Assembly: GCF_051020765.1 (NCBI RefSeq)
Contig: NC_134941.1
Coordinates: 15,252,001-15,316,000, forward strand
Length of the DNA stretch: 64,000 bases
Direction: 5' to 3'
From: Lasioglossum baleicum
Taxonomy: Eukaryota; Arthropoda; Insecta; Hymenoptera; Halictidae
Position numbers and translations under genes: made by a program. Under the pieces are notes generated by a model. The model did not search any database. It was not told the origin of the DNA and worked only from the letters and a program-made list of their open reading frames with translations. Positions within the stretch are counted from its first letter, which is position 1, and each line of letters opens with the position of its first letter. Shown here one piece after another: positions 38,801-50,131 of this stretch.

Positions 38801-41800
38801 TCGAAGATCGAGTCCAAGATGTCCTCAGGATTCGTCGACCATTCTTCCGCCTTAACATCCAACGAGAACCACAATTATTAAGTCGTTCCATTCGTTGCGT
38901 CAAGAATCTGACTTCAAGCATTTCTTAATTTCTTCTTTTCTAGACTGCGGATTTTTATGCAACATAACATCTTGTCTTAATCGTTTGAACGTTTTTATGC
39001 TGCTCCAATAGATTTTTGTCAAAAATGCATAAAATCCACAGTCTATTAATCACAGTTCTCGCAAACGATCGCTTTCAAGGTAGAAGTCATTATCTTACGC
39101 CTTATAAATAATTGAGCGAGGTTAAGAAACGCTGTAGCATAGAGAGTTTTGACTGGAGAATTTTTTCCAGGTGCAACAAAGAGGCTCAGAGATTTCGCGA
39201 CTGGTTTTCGCGCACGGTTTCTCATGTAGCTCGCATTATCGAGCCAAGCATCAAGTTTGTTCGCCGATACCGATATACATATTGTATACGAAACGATCCC
39301 GATCTCGCGATCGCGGCGCTAACAATTTCTGTTGATGATCGCGTGCTCCACTTACGTGTCTGGCTGAAAGTCGGGCTAATCGACTTAGCGAAGCTTGAGA
39401 AATGGCCGTTCGCATGGTGCGAGTCGCTCCGACACCAGCCGTTTGCCCAATGTCAGTTAACCCAGTTACCCGAGCTATGGTAAATATAGTTAACATTCGA
39501 GCGAATTCGGGGAATCTGCGATTGTGTCGCGCAAGTCTTTGTCGAAAAGCTCCGCACGAAAATGTACCGCGACATACATAATTCCTGAGTGAGAGCAATT
39601 TACAACAGCGTCGTGTTCCGAAGAAAAGGCTGTTGTTACAAGAAAATCGAGATCCAGCCAGTATAGTCGAGCGTGACGGAAACTGTGTTTTCTCCATACA
39701 CTTTAAAAGGACTAAAAATAAATCTGAGCTAACGCTTGGACGTCTGTTGTATCTTCTCGACCACGAGGCTCGCTTTCGTCGATCAAACTCCAGCCGTCGC
39801 GCCGTACTCTTTGCGATTTTATTGCGAAGATAAATACGTTTTGCTAAAATATTTTTAGACGTTTTGTTCGACCTCTCGTGTTTCCTCAATTTTACAAATG
39901 TTCAGCTGCAAGGAGAACTGTATAATATTTTTAAGATGGTTTTCTTTCTCGAAGACTTTTCCCAGCAAGTTAAAAATATTGGGGTTAGTCCCCGGGGGAA
40001 TATGAATCAGGAATTTTTGAGACTGTTCGCTGGGAGTCCCGTAAGTTAACGGTATTCCGCGTTCGAAGGTCGCTCGCCACGATGAGTAACTTCGCATTCT
40101 CGGTCTGATTCGAGAGACCGGTGTGCACCTTCGCCGCAGGTAACTAAATCGATTGACCTGGAGAACAATGCAAACTATTTACTCGACCGCCAGCCATTAA
40201 CGTCGGCAGACTTCCTTCAACGAATGACTGCGGCGTTCGATACTACTACAGTCTGGGAGACATATTGCATGTATATCGCAGAATCGCGTGGCACGAAACA
40301 AAGCGGCACTAATGAGAGATATTCGCTCGCGAGAACGGAGTTAGGAGTTAGGAGTCCAGAGGAGCTATCATCGAATCCAAGATGGCGACACTCGACGCAC
40401 CGGCACGTGCATCCGACCATTCCATATGCCATATGTTACAAAAACCCCCAGACGTGATTCTGCAATAATTGCATCTCCTCAGACTCAATTATCCAGTGAC
40501 GGGTATTCGGAAGAAATAGTAAACAAATATCGCCGCAAAAATAACATCGATGCATGCGCTTTCAGTCACGAAAGCAGAATGCTTCTCGCGGAACTGTGAT
40601 CATTTTAACGAATTTAATTTTTTCGCAATTACAGTGATTTTCAAAGCAATTTTAGTACTGGAACTGCAATTGTTGTTCTCAGAATGAGCACAGTGTGCAC
40701 AACGCCCGCCGAAGTGCACGCTTAGCGCACGTGGTCCGCGCAAACCATATGTTAACGCGAACAGCCGCAAATCTGACGAGAATTTTGCCGAACAGCGATT
40801 GCTGATTGCAACCGGCATCGTAAACATCCGTTCCACGATCTGCTCGGTTGAAAATCGGTTTCCGTTTCGTTAAAGCTTAACCGTTAGACGAGGAAGCCTC
40901 GTTTGGAGCAAATAAATACGATCAACGAGGAAAGACGCGTCTGCCGCGATCAGGCGAAACGAGAGAATTCGCTGGCACGAAAGTAGCACGGTGAAATGTA
41001 CCATCGATTCGCAACGCGGTATCGCGGCATGTTATTCGAGAAATTTATACAAGATCTTCGGAGCAGGTTATCAGAATCGATTATAAGCGTTCTTCTTCGC
41101 ACCGCTCAAAACCGATTGCGTAAAGCATGAGTCGTTTAAAAAGGTTTCGCCAGCCTTGGCCATTATTCCCGGTATTAGCATTCCGGCTTGGCGGAGCTAG
41201 CTTTCTTCGCGAAATGTTCAAAGATACCGGAACATCGTTTCGGTTCTCGAAGAAATGGTCTTACATAAACGGAAATGCAATGTTCTGGGATACGAGAGAA
41301 TTTGAATCCCTCGTGGCTCACGGTGTTCTCGCAATTTTGAACGCCACATACCTATTCGCAATCGAATATTATTTCGCTCAGCGCAAAGGGAAAGTATTTG
41401 GCCGCTTTGTTCGGTGTAGACAATCACCGCGTTCCCTACCAGCGTTTGCTTCGTCGATAGCTACTTTCGTAGATGAAACATTCTATTGATTGTTATATTC
41501 TGTTATGTGAGAAAATCTAAGAAACGGTACAATCATAGAAAAGTTGTCGATTATATAGGCATTGTGCGACAAACAAACGTGCTGTAATTTATACGATAGA
41601 GAACCGCCAAACGCAATACGCGACTGATATGCATATACCCGCGTGCATGCATGGACACTGTATGTAAATTGCTTCATAATAACAACAAGACTAGCTTCGT
41701 TCAGATTTCATATGATTTTTATTGATATATTTGCTTGAATAAAGAAGAAAGTGTGGGGAATCCCTAAAGAAACATTTCTTGTCTACATTACTCCAAAAGA

Positions 41801-42314
41801 GTACAATCTCGAACCGCAATACAAAATACAAAATCTTGGTTGGCTGTATTGTTACTCTAGTAGCGAAATCATTAGACTCTAGATTTTAGGGGGACATTCC
41901 TAGTCTATGTACACAGCTCCAAAAACTTCTCACTCGAGTGAAACATACAATTTTTTGCGCAAAGTCTAATATATACGTCGACCAGGTAGCAGGACCTCGA
42001 AAGGACCAACAACCTAACCTCCCCGGTTAACCGATTACCCCAACCCGGACGAAAACAAGGAGTTTACAGAGATCCCGGTGACTCCCTCTGGACACATCTT
42101 TTAATAGAATTGGTGTGCAGAGGCGTGTGCGGGTAGGAAAGAGTAAGCCGTAAGCGTAAGCGGACCCTGAAAGAAAGAGAGTGCCGCGTCTCACCCCGAA
42201 GGCGTCGTCCCCGTAGCTGTGCTCTATGAACGGTTCGTCCTTGACGTCCCCCTGGAGGAAGGAGTCCCCCTCGGGGAACAGGAAGTCCGTGAGGATCATG
42301 TCCGTCGATGACAT
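32865..42314 (-). CDS. Membrane-tethered bZIP factor, CREB3L3/L4 type
   Basis: Factors of this family sit in the ER membrane. They are cut in the Golgi by site-1 and site-2 proteases and release a nuclear bZIP activator of secretory or metabolic genes. Exons (minus): 42195-42314, 38403-38850, 37652-37995, 36981-37518, 32865-33280. All joins keep frame, giving 621 residues. The acidic N-terminus (MSSTDMILTDFLFPEGD) is followed by a Ser/Pro activation region with repeated DSPI motifs. The family block before the bZIP (KEGITLPSHYPLTKHEERE) lies at about 346-364. The basic region includes NKISAQDSRKRKKEY, then a leucine zipper to about 433. The membrane segment TCLMVLLLSLALVAVPNL is at 441-458, and a lumenal tail of about 160 residues follows. 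SAQDSRKRKKEYVDGLE and the TCLMVLLLSLAL segment match vertebrate CREB3L3/L4 better than fly CrebA. The exon 2 acceptor (TTAAG) is weak. Confidence 0.9.
33261..33278 (-). other. Predicted site-1 protease motif RSRTLL in CREB3L
   Basis: These six codons read R-S-R-T-L-L (residues 485-490), which satisfies the RxxL rule for site-1 protease. They lie about 30 residues on the lumenal side of the membrane segment, as in vertebrate CREB3L1 and CREB3L3. The motif is the first full set of codons of the last exon, so splicing controls whether the factor can be cleaved. Confidence 0.6.
33281..36980 (-). other. CREB3L intron 4 (3.7 kb)
   Basis: Donor G/GTAAGT at 36981/36980 and acceptor TTTTTTCAG at 33281-33289. 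No gene is supported inside. It holds a tandem duplication of an 18 bp unit beginning GCGGCCGGCTCTCGC at 35284-35319. A copy of the TAGACTGTGGATTT motif lies at 36105-36118. A small hairpin (GGAATGA/TCATTCC) lies at 36064-36090. Confidence 0.7.
36105..36118 (+). repeat. TAGACTGTGGATTT motif, single copy of foldback end
   Basis: The same 14 bases form the ends of the foldback element at 38,941-39,045. Here only one end is recognisable, so this may be a decayed copy. Confidence 0.5.
38851..42194 (-). other. CREB3L intron 1 (3.3 kb)
   Basis: Donor GGG/GTGAGA at 42195/42194. The likely acceptor is TTAAG at 38851-38855, the only AG compatible with frame, because stop codons stand just upstream. 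It contains the foldback element at 38,941-39,045 and a CCAAGATGGCGAC YY1/Pho-like motif at 40,377-40,389. Chance open frames of 212 codons (minus, 39,251-39,889) and 120 codons (plus, 41,127-41,489) show no known domain. Confidence 0.65.
38941..39045. mobile_element. Short foldback (MITE-like) element in CREB3L intron 1
   Basis: The left end TAGACTGCGGATTTTTATGC is matched in inverted orientation by the right end (TGCATAAAATCCACAGTCTA, 39026-39045), with two differences. The ends enclose about 65 bp. A further copy of the end sequence at 36105 shows this is a repeated unit. The terminal TA would fit a Tc1/mariner-type TA target, but that is inference. It sits 90 bp upstream of the exon 2 acceptor. 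Confidence 0.6.
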
Positions 42315-44705
42315 CCTAACGATGAACGTCGATCTCACTTCTTAACACCGGTGGCAACACACAACCCTTCGCGTCGGCGACCTTTTGCACTACTTTGTAG
42401 TGCCGCGCTCCACGCTCTACGCTCCCATGAAAAACTTTCGCAACACTTTTTCCGTTGAAGGGAACTGCACACTGACCGACGGGACGGATGCACGCGATGC
42501 ACCACCACAGATTGCGACGACACAGCACCGACTAAGTCGCGTACGAGAAAGGAACTCGGAGCGACAGGCGGACGGACGACGAACGAGGTTTCTGTTCTCA
42601 GCTCTCTCGCCCCACCCTGAATAGAACACGGACAGAACCAGAAGAGAGGGACCGGTTTTCAGCTTCTATCGTCTGCTGGCGCAGCATTTTTCGAGCCTGC
42701 CGTGCCAGTGCCGGCATCGCTCCCCCAAGATCGAATCCGTCCAAGTCCAAACACGATCCTACCCGCGGCGACGATTTTTATAGTCGATGCGACGAAGATT
42801 TCTCGAGGGTCGACCAGGAGCTGTGTTTTCACGGAACCAAGAATACCGTACACACCGCACTCTGCCGCACTCGGCACTATCCGATTGTCAATTGAGTTGC
42901 CGTTGCCAGCGTGGCAGTTAGCGCGTCACACAGGCGCAATACCGAACGGGAACACGATTGGTCGAGAACGCGCAAGATACGATACCTCGAGGAATCGAGA
43001 CGCGACACGCCGACGCGCACCCGTTTGAATGCTCTTCGAGACTGATGAAATATTCGGGTGCTCTTGTCGGGCCGTTTTCTGCTCTCGCTTGGAGATTTCT
43101 TGCGTAAGGCCGGGATTTCATATTTCATACGATATTTATCTGTCGTTTGATAAGAGTGTTTACATCGGGCAGTCTTCAATTCGAAGGTTTCGATAGTAGC
43201 AGGTTACGAGGTTTCGAACTCGCTTTTCGGGGGAGACTGGTTCCTAAGATGCAATTTGGCTGACGATGATAATGATTTTTTATCGCTCAACCTACCGAGA
43301 ATAAATACCGAGCGCGTCGCCTACGAGACTGCAAAGTTTATGAACCGAGTCTGGTTTTCAAAGTGAAAACAATTTCGGAGCATTCTCGGCCCGATTACCC
43401 TGTCTAAACATTGTGGGTGGCTATATATCTTTTGCGTTAATCGAGGAATATTTACGAACGACCCCGAAGCAACAGTTATGTTTGCGTCTCGGAGGTTGCA
43501 TCAGATTAATCAATTCCGGCTGGTTGGTCGAAGTCGCGACGCATTCGGTACACATCGGTGACTCATGGATATTCAGTGCCGAAATAGCTAGACCATTATC
43601 GGCGGCAGAAAGTGACGCATACGTTCATCGGCTATTTCTTTATTGTTCTACAATCTTTGCGCATCCTTCCGTTAAATATATGTATGGGGTTTGTATAGGT
43701 GGTTTGTAACAGCAACTTATCGAGCCGAGAATAGACGAGATGCTTTCACGGTGCACTCGTCATCGCTGGAAAGCACCGACCAAGGGGATTATGAGAGATA
43801 TTCGTGGTGGAATCTGCCCTCCCCCCCCCCTCTTGCATTTATGAGGCTCCATCGTAAAATGCATTAGCTGCAGCGGCCCTTTCTTCCCTTTCCCCCTAGC
43901 GCCAAGGGTCAGGTAGACTACGCAGTCGTTCAGGATTTCTGTAACAGATTCATTGAAACTTTTAATTAGCCAATTTTAGTGTGCCCAATAGCCATTGAAA
44001 AACTCCTAAGGACAGTTTTCACCATCGATTGGCTAGTAAAATTTCCAGACAAACGGGCAGGAAAATGAGAAATGGTCGTACAGATTGAAAGATAAATAGA
44101 AACGAGAGAGTATAATTCGTCGCTTCGGCTAATGCTATTATTACCAAATCAATTATCCACGTACATTTATATACTCGTGATAGAAGAGTCCAATCATAAC
44201 AAACAGGCCTACGAGGACCATGAAACTCCATCCTCTCCATGCCACGAAGCTCAAGAAGCTGAAAGACGACGTTTGTGCTCTTCTCGCGCAGACGCCCATC
44301 TTTTTAAACAATCGCTGTCTTTAGAATTGCAATGTTTAATCTTGAGATCGGCTCGATTTTAAATATTTAATTTGTGCGAATTAGAAGGAGGAATGTTTCA
44401 CTTGTACGACGTAGACGATCATGATAAATTGCCGCTATTATTGTGGTTCGTTGGTTTGTTGGGCGGTTTTAAGGGTGGAATGGTCGAGTTAGGGGTTGCT
44501 CTTTGGTGTTAACATTATGTATTACGGTTTTTGTGGACGGAGACGGAGAATTTTGGTGTAACAGGCTTGGTTTGATGTTAGACAAACATTTGACAATTTG
44601 ACATTTTGAAAATTGGACGGAACTCTGCCAACGTTTCGTATCGATCAATCGTTTTCATGTCTGCCGTCTGCCGAATGGCGTCGCAGCTTCAATTGCTCCT
44701 ATCCA

Positions 44706-44967
44706 GTGCTGAGATATTGTGCAAGATTTCTCACGAATGCGCGACGATTTTAGCCTCAGTAAAGTAAAATTCTCGATAAAATTGGATACCTTGATAACTT
44801 GTAGGACACGTCCTGGTGTCTTTTTGTCCGGAACAGATTGTTTCGGTACATTCTCGCCTTCCTGTCAATACAACTGCATCGGGGCTCTGCTACCTCGTCA
44901 TTGTAAAATAGATACGTTACTGTTTTGGCCGCGCATGCGCGTGAAATCTTGCACAATATCTCAGCAC
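44706..44967. mobile_element. 262 bp MITE-like element with 25 bp perfect inverted ends
   Basis: The left end GTGCTGAGATATTGTGCAAG (to 44730) and the right end (44943-44967) are perfect reverse complements over 25 bp. Weaker similarity continues inward over a TGCGCG-containing stretch. The hexamer TCCTAT occurs 3-4 bp outside both ends (44697-44702 and 44972-44977) and may be a target duplication. The interior has no open frame of note. It sits about 425 bp upstream of the MED24 start codon. Confidence 0.7.
44931..44940. promoter_or_regulatory. NRF1/erect-wing-type palindrome
   Basis: GCGCATGCGC is the perfect NRF1 consensus (erect wing in flies), a common promoter element of housekeeping genes. 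It lies inside the right end of the MITE-like element and about 450 bp upstream of MED24. Use as a promoter element is inference. Confidence 0.5.
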
Positions 44968-45028
44968 CGAGTCCTATTCTATGAACCCAAGCCCCAAGCC
45001 CCAAGTCCAACTCCAACACAGTTACACC

Positions 45029-45048
45029 ATGGCGGCGATCATGGCGGC
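45029..45048 (+). promoter_or_regulatory. Paired ATGGCGGC boxes (YY1/Pho-like) before MED24
   Basis: Two copies of ATGGCGGC stand 4 bp apart. Such boxes often mark transcription starts of housekeeping genes. The first ATG also opens a 22-codon frame ending at a TAG, so if transcribed it would be an upstream ORF of MED24. Confidence 0.35.
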
Positions 45049-45391
45049 TGTGGTTAGGTTACGCTCCGAAAACCGACTGAAAATATGCCAGTTATAGTAA
45101 TTTATTAAATAAACAAATTTTATGAAATGAGGTAGGCATGTGAGGAGACAATAGAATTTTTTAATTTATTTCTACTCTTTTACTTTTAATACAGATCACG
45201 GTACATATTATATTTTCCGCAAGGTTATACATTCTTATATTCAATATTGTTTTATGCATTAATTTATGCAGTATTTTATTTATACAGATTTATTCATTGT
45301 TATCGTGAGCTGTAATTTTTGTAACTTCTGTGATAATCGTACGGTGCGTCTATCGCGTCTAAAGTAGTTTAGAATTGTTCGTTATTTATTT

Positions 45392-48300
45392 ATGGTGGCT
45401 AATAATATTGCAGACGTAACTCGCGGTGGTGAAATTATGTGTAACCTTCTGGCATCAGCTATGGAGACTAAAGTTACTAGTAAAACCAGCAGCTTGAAGG
45501 CTCTTTTGCTGCGGGCATGGAGAGAGCGCTGGAGCGATCTCCAATGGGGTATTAATATTAAAACGGTAAGTGTATTTTTTCAATTCTGTTTCTGTTCTCG
45601 ATTACGAGCGCTCTAAAATTATTTCTTCTCTTCAGATATTACCAAGAGGTGTTAGCGGAGATGTATATAATTTAGCAGACTGTATATTGCAACAGGCATT
45701 AGTAGGACTCGGTCCAAATCAATTAGTATTGTCTTACTTGAAACATTCTCTGAGCTCTCAGGTATGTGTCAATCTCAAAATTATTGTTAAGTCGTTATCG
45801 AAAACATCTAACGGTATAAATATATTTCCAGTTGGTCTCCTATGCTGCAGTGTTGCAGCGAATTAGTAAATACGATGCCTTTCACAAGCCTCACTGTATC
45901 CTAAGTTTACTAGAATTCCTAGAATCTATTCAAGTAGGCATAACATGTCGTGGCAAACAAGAGGAGGATTTGCTGGCAGCCGCTGTGCTGTCGATCATGC
46001 ACTGGTTGCTACAGTGTTACCTTCACACTTTAACCAAAATGCCTCAGAGCAGTCCGCTGACTCCGCAGCCCACCGAACTGATGGACAAGCCTGCTAGTAT
46101 ACTGAAACAGATGCTTAGTTCGGATTTTCTTTGCGCGATGATGTACTTAGCCAAATACGATGACAAAGGTAATCGTAAAACGAAATTGTTGAGGAAGCAG
46201 CCTAGTCTACAATCAACTTTTTCTTATTATGCGTATCGAAGAGTAATTTAACAGCGAACGTTCTTTCAGATTTGTACATAGACGTTGTGAAGAAGTGCCA
46301 GGAGATCGAGGCGCTGCTGAAAACGAGCAGCCTGAAGTCCTCGGTACCGATCGAGGATTCCTTGAAGAAGCTGTGCAATTTAGAAACAGAGTGCTTAGCA
46401 CTGTCCCCGGAAATGACTCAAATGGAGTCTATCACGCATTGTCTCCAACCTTTATTTGCAGTGCAAGTGTTACTGAATCCTAGCACGGAGACAGCGGTGT
46501 TCGTGAACCAATTGCTGATGGTCCAGAGACTGAAGAACTACACGAATGCCAGACTGTACTGTGAAATAATCCGCGCTTGCTTGATGTGTCTGCACAATGT
46601 AACAGCGACGGTCAAAGAATCCCAATGGGGCGCGTTCACGTTCCTGAAGGTTCCCCTAATTTTAAAGGAACTGCAAGTTGCACACTCGAACGGGGACGAC
46701 AAATTGGAATACTCTCAAGACATCCTGGACGCTTTCGAGCTTCTCCTGCAGTTCACTCCACTTCTGGACATTATGGACACTGCTTGCTCCTGCAATAGCG
46801 TCGAGTGTCTTTTGAACGCTCTTCAGAAGGTCAGCTTGGTGACCGAGAAGCAAGCTAAGCAGTTGAGTAGCAGAAGAGAAGGTGTGACTGCCACGTTGCA
46901 GAAGTTAGAGTCCTCTACGTCCACCTCGTCGATCCCGAAGGTGATAGTGAGAGCCGAGCCAACGCTGTCTGGAATCCTGAAGACTTTAAACGCGGATTAC
47001 TTGAAGATCCACGAAGCATTGCTGAGCATGCTGTACCAGGTGCTCACCGGGAAGAGTTTCGAGCTAATGCTGGCCGTGGCGACCGTCGAGGGCAAGCTGA
47101 AGACTTTTGTGACGAAACTGATCAAGTTCAACGAGTGCAGCAAGCAGATCAACGAACCCGTCCCACCAAAGACCGCAGCTACCAGAGCCATGCTCTTCGA
47201 CGTCTCGTTCCTCATGCTGTGCTCCATCGTACAAACTTATGGCTCCGAAGCAGTCCTCGAAGAAGGCGGAGGAGACTCTTTCTTCGAACAATGGGTGCGC
47301 GAGTGTATGCCAGAGAGAAACCAACCAAAATCGCCCCAGAAGATGTTGCAGAACATCGACCCTGCCAGAGTGGATGCTCTATTAGCGCAAATTAATTCTC
47401 CCGACCCAGACTTTAAATCTAGCAATATAAAATGGCACATCGCTTGTCAGTCGGCCATGGGCGCTGTCAAAGAGCTTCTCTGTGCCTGGGAGAGCGATGT
47501 CCTCGGAGCTGGGGATGTGAAAAGAGCTCTAGACGGTCTAAGGGCTACGGCTTGTTGTTTACCGGTCTGCGCAGCTGCTTGGTTGTGCGCTTACATGAGC
47601 ATCACTCATCAGGATGCTCTTCTAAAGCCCATGAACATGGTGCAGCATTTTTTGACCCCGCTACCCGGAGACGAGCTGCAGGACAATCTGAAGGAACGGT
47701 CGAGTCTGATGTTCCAGATCATTAGGAAGATGCAGTATGACGTGCATCCGCCCACGCAGTCCAAGAACAAGGTTCTTTCGATGTCTCACAGGTAGCGATA
47801 ACTAAACAGCGAAGTTTATGCATTTATTGTAAGTTCGAGGCTATGAATTTGTCCTTTCTTTTAGCATCATATCGAGGCAGCCGATACTCGAGCAACTGGA
47901 AACAGTGTGGAGAAACGTGAACCAACGAGGGTGGATAAATATTCAAGCGACACAGTCCTTAGAGTCCTTGTTAAATACTGGAGGCTCTTTATGGTTCGTT
48001 TCGAACATAGTGAAGGAAGTGTTGAAGTATCGTTACCAGCAGGAACTCGATCAAGCCGTGGATTTAGCGTTCGCCATTTTTCACCTCGACATCGAGAACT
48101 GTACATTAGATCTCATTAACCATATCATTCCACAGTATTTATATAATTCATTACAGTAAGTATGAAAAATTACATAAATGCTCTCTGTTCAACGCGTTCA
48201 CTTCCACGTCGGTCGTATTTTATTATTCCAGTTTTGGTTCGATTAACTAAATCACTTTGATTTCACTGAATTTTCGGAGATTGTAATTTGGCGGTCAACG

Positions 48301-49026
48301 TGTTGAAGTATATCTAATAAATGCTAACTGGATTGTAAATTTGTTCCAGAAGCGAAGAACTCGTAGAGCCACAGTCCTCCGTTTTAGCGAAGCTGTGCGT
48401 GTACTGTATATTTTCTACCCTAGAATATAACAATTCGAATCCATATCGCGGAAACAATAGGAAACGCGTGCGAAGAGATCTAGACGCCGAAGAGTTGGAC
48501 GCTCTCGGTGTACCAAATAAAATCCTACGACTGAACGAAGCAGGAGATTCGAATCCCATTTTCGGCTCGCAGAGCCCTCAGGCACAGGGACCGACGAATG
48601 GTCAAAAATCTGTTGTGCTCAGGGATCCTCTGCTGACTGCTCTCAACGGACTGTTCACGATCTTTACGTTCCTCGCTGGCAGAGACGGTGAAGTTTCACA
48701 GCAGACTCATTTCATACTACAGTTCCTCCGTCTGATGGTGCAATGCGGCAAAGACCGAACTCGCATCGTGCTACAAGGGATGCCCCAAACATTGGTCGGT
48801 ACAGAACCAATTCTAATTGCCAATAAGAAAGTTATTCCGATTTAAAGTGTATGCCAGCAATTTGTTTTGGATTTTTCAGGTCCCGTGTCTTCTAAAAGCA
48901 CTTCCCGAATTATTCACGACTGATATACTGTTACGATTTTACGATATCCAGACTGCAGCCGGGCGCAAGGCAACCGCTCGAGATCTTTGCATGCTCAGAA
49001 ATATTACTCTGAAGCCGACGAAATGA
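45392..49026 (+). CDS. MED24: Mediator complex subunit 24 (MED24)
   Basis: A tail-module subunit of the Mediator complex, which links DNA-bound activators to RNA polymerase II in the nucleus. Exons: 45392-45565, 45636-45761, 45832-46168, 46270-47791, 47865-48155, 48350-48794, 48880-49026. All join in frame, giving about 1,013 residues; the human protein has 989. Family blocks include LLRAWRERWSDLQWGINIK, LPRGVSGDVYNLADCILQQA, LVSYAAVLQRISKYD and, at the end, LLRFYDIQTAAGRKATARDL. It is mostly alpha-helical with no enzymatic motif; SLKALLLRAW contains an LXXLL-type box. The first ATG is used here; Met 16 or Met 24 (METKVTSK) would remove a non-conserved leader. The exon 6 donor (TTG/GTCGGT) is weak but is the only one that keeps the conserved TLVPCLLKALPELF join. 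MED24 faces TRRAP, tail to tail. Confidence 0.95.
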
Positions 49027-50131
49027 CAACAAGCACACGTTCTTACGGAAGTGAACGTTAAGTATGATTGATAGTGAGACTCATATTATTATTTTAAAAT
49101 ATACGAATTTAATACAACCGAGTTTTGATAAACCCACCTTCTGATAAACGCCTCCTTTTCGTTTCCAGTAAAACCACGGGATTAGAAAAAGGATCATTGT
49201 TTCGAGGATACTTTATTCCTTCCTCTCCTCGTGTGTTTGTGTGTTGCGGATTTATAAACAGATCTATAAATAACTCTTATATTTAAAATTATGTACAGTA
49301 AATGATACACGTAGCATTCCCGGGGAGTAACGAGAATTTTTACACGATATATAAACACGTGGTAAATGAAAGTCGCAAACCATTCCGTTCGCCAAAGTTA
49401 CAAAAGAAAACGTACCTTGTAGATAACACCTTACATCGCTACGTAATATTTACACGAAACGCGGCCATTTTTGCAAGGAGTATCGTCCAACTGTCCCTCC
49501 ACGATTTCAGTGGGACAGACAGAAAAATATTCGGCACGTGCATTTTTTGTCAAAGGGATAAAAACAGCTCTCCGATTTCTATTTATACGTAATACAAGTT
49601 TTAAAAATCAGAAATTCGTCTAGAATTAACCCTGGGACAAATGTACATCTTTTTTAAAAAGTCCAATACAAAGAATAAAATACCATTAGAAAGTTAATTC
49701 GATACAAACACCTACGTTCTTTTCTTCACAAATTCTTCTGGTCCAGGGTTAATAATTTCAGAATAAACGATCATATACAATTCGGAATTCTATCTTTGAA
49801 GATTGTTTTCACCCCTAGTCATCGATGACCATTCAAAAAATATTTGTCAAATGTTTTTCCAAGCTCCGTCGTATATGTGCAATTTTTGAAAAATCGTGGA
49901 GTCGATTGGGTAACATCCCTTGCCAATTAAAATAAGAACGGGATAATAAAGACTGAAGAGATCCAGAAGCCGGGAGCATCGACGAACTCGGACGGTTTTC
50001 GTGAAATCCGATCGAAAGAGCGTAAAGACACAGACTCTGCGCGAAAGGTGGAATACAACCGTTCAAGCAGATCGACGTTTCCAGCGATAGTTTTTAATGG
50101 AAGCACGTTTAGGCCCTCTGTAGAACTCGTT
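49027..50131. other. Convergent 3' region between MED24 and TRRAP
   Basis: No gene. It should hold both 3' untranslated regions. Plus-strand AATAAA occurs at 49,674-49,679 and again near 49,945. A minus-strand AATAAA is seen as TTTATT at 49,212-49,217. An imperfect inverted repeat (ATTAACCCTGGGAC at 49,625-49,638 and GTCCAGGGTTAAT at 49,741-49,753) encloses the first AATAAA. Confidence 0.6.
49674..49679 (+). terminator. Candidate MED24 poly(A) signal AATAAA
   Basis: A canonical AATAAA about 650 bp past the MED24 stop. Its use is not proven; a second copy lies about 270 bp further on. Confidence 0.35.

Larger units (their letters stand above)
42315..45391. other. Divergent intergenic region between CREB3L and MED24
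   Basis: The left part carries the CREB3L leader and promoter; the right part carries the MED24 leader and promoter. No gene is supported between. It holds a C-run of about ten at 43,821-43,830, the MITE-like element at 44,706-44,967 and a tandem CCCCAAG heptamer at about 44,986-45,006. Two ATGGCGGC boxes lie at 45,029-45,048. Confidence 0.6.

Noticed and set aside
39251..39889. 212-codon minus-strand open frame in CREB3L intron 1
   Set aside because: Arg/Ser-rich composition typical of CpG-rich noncoding DNA, no recognised domain, and the intron is required by the conserved CREB3L exons.
42316..42528. Possible upstream ORF ending just before the CREB3L start
   Set aside because: The frame has no ATG; its first codon is GTG.
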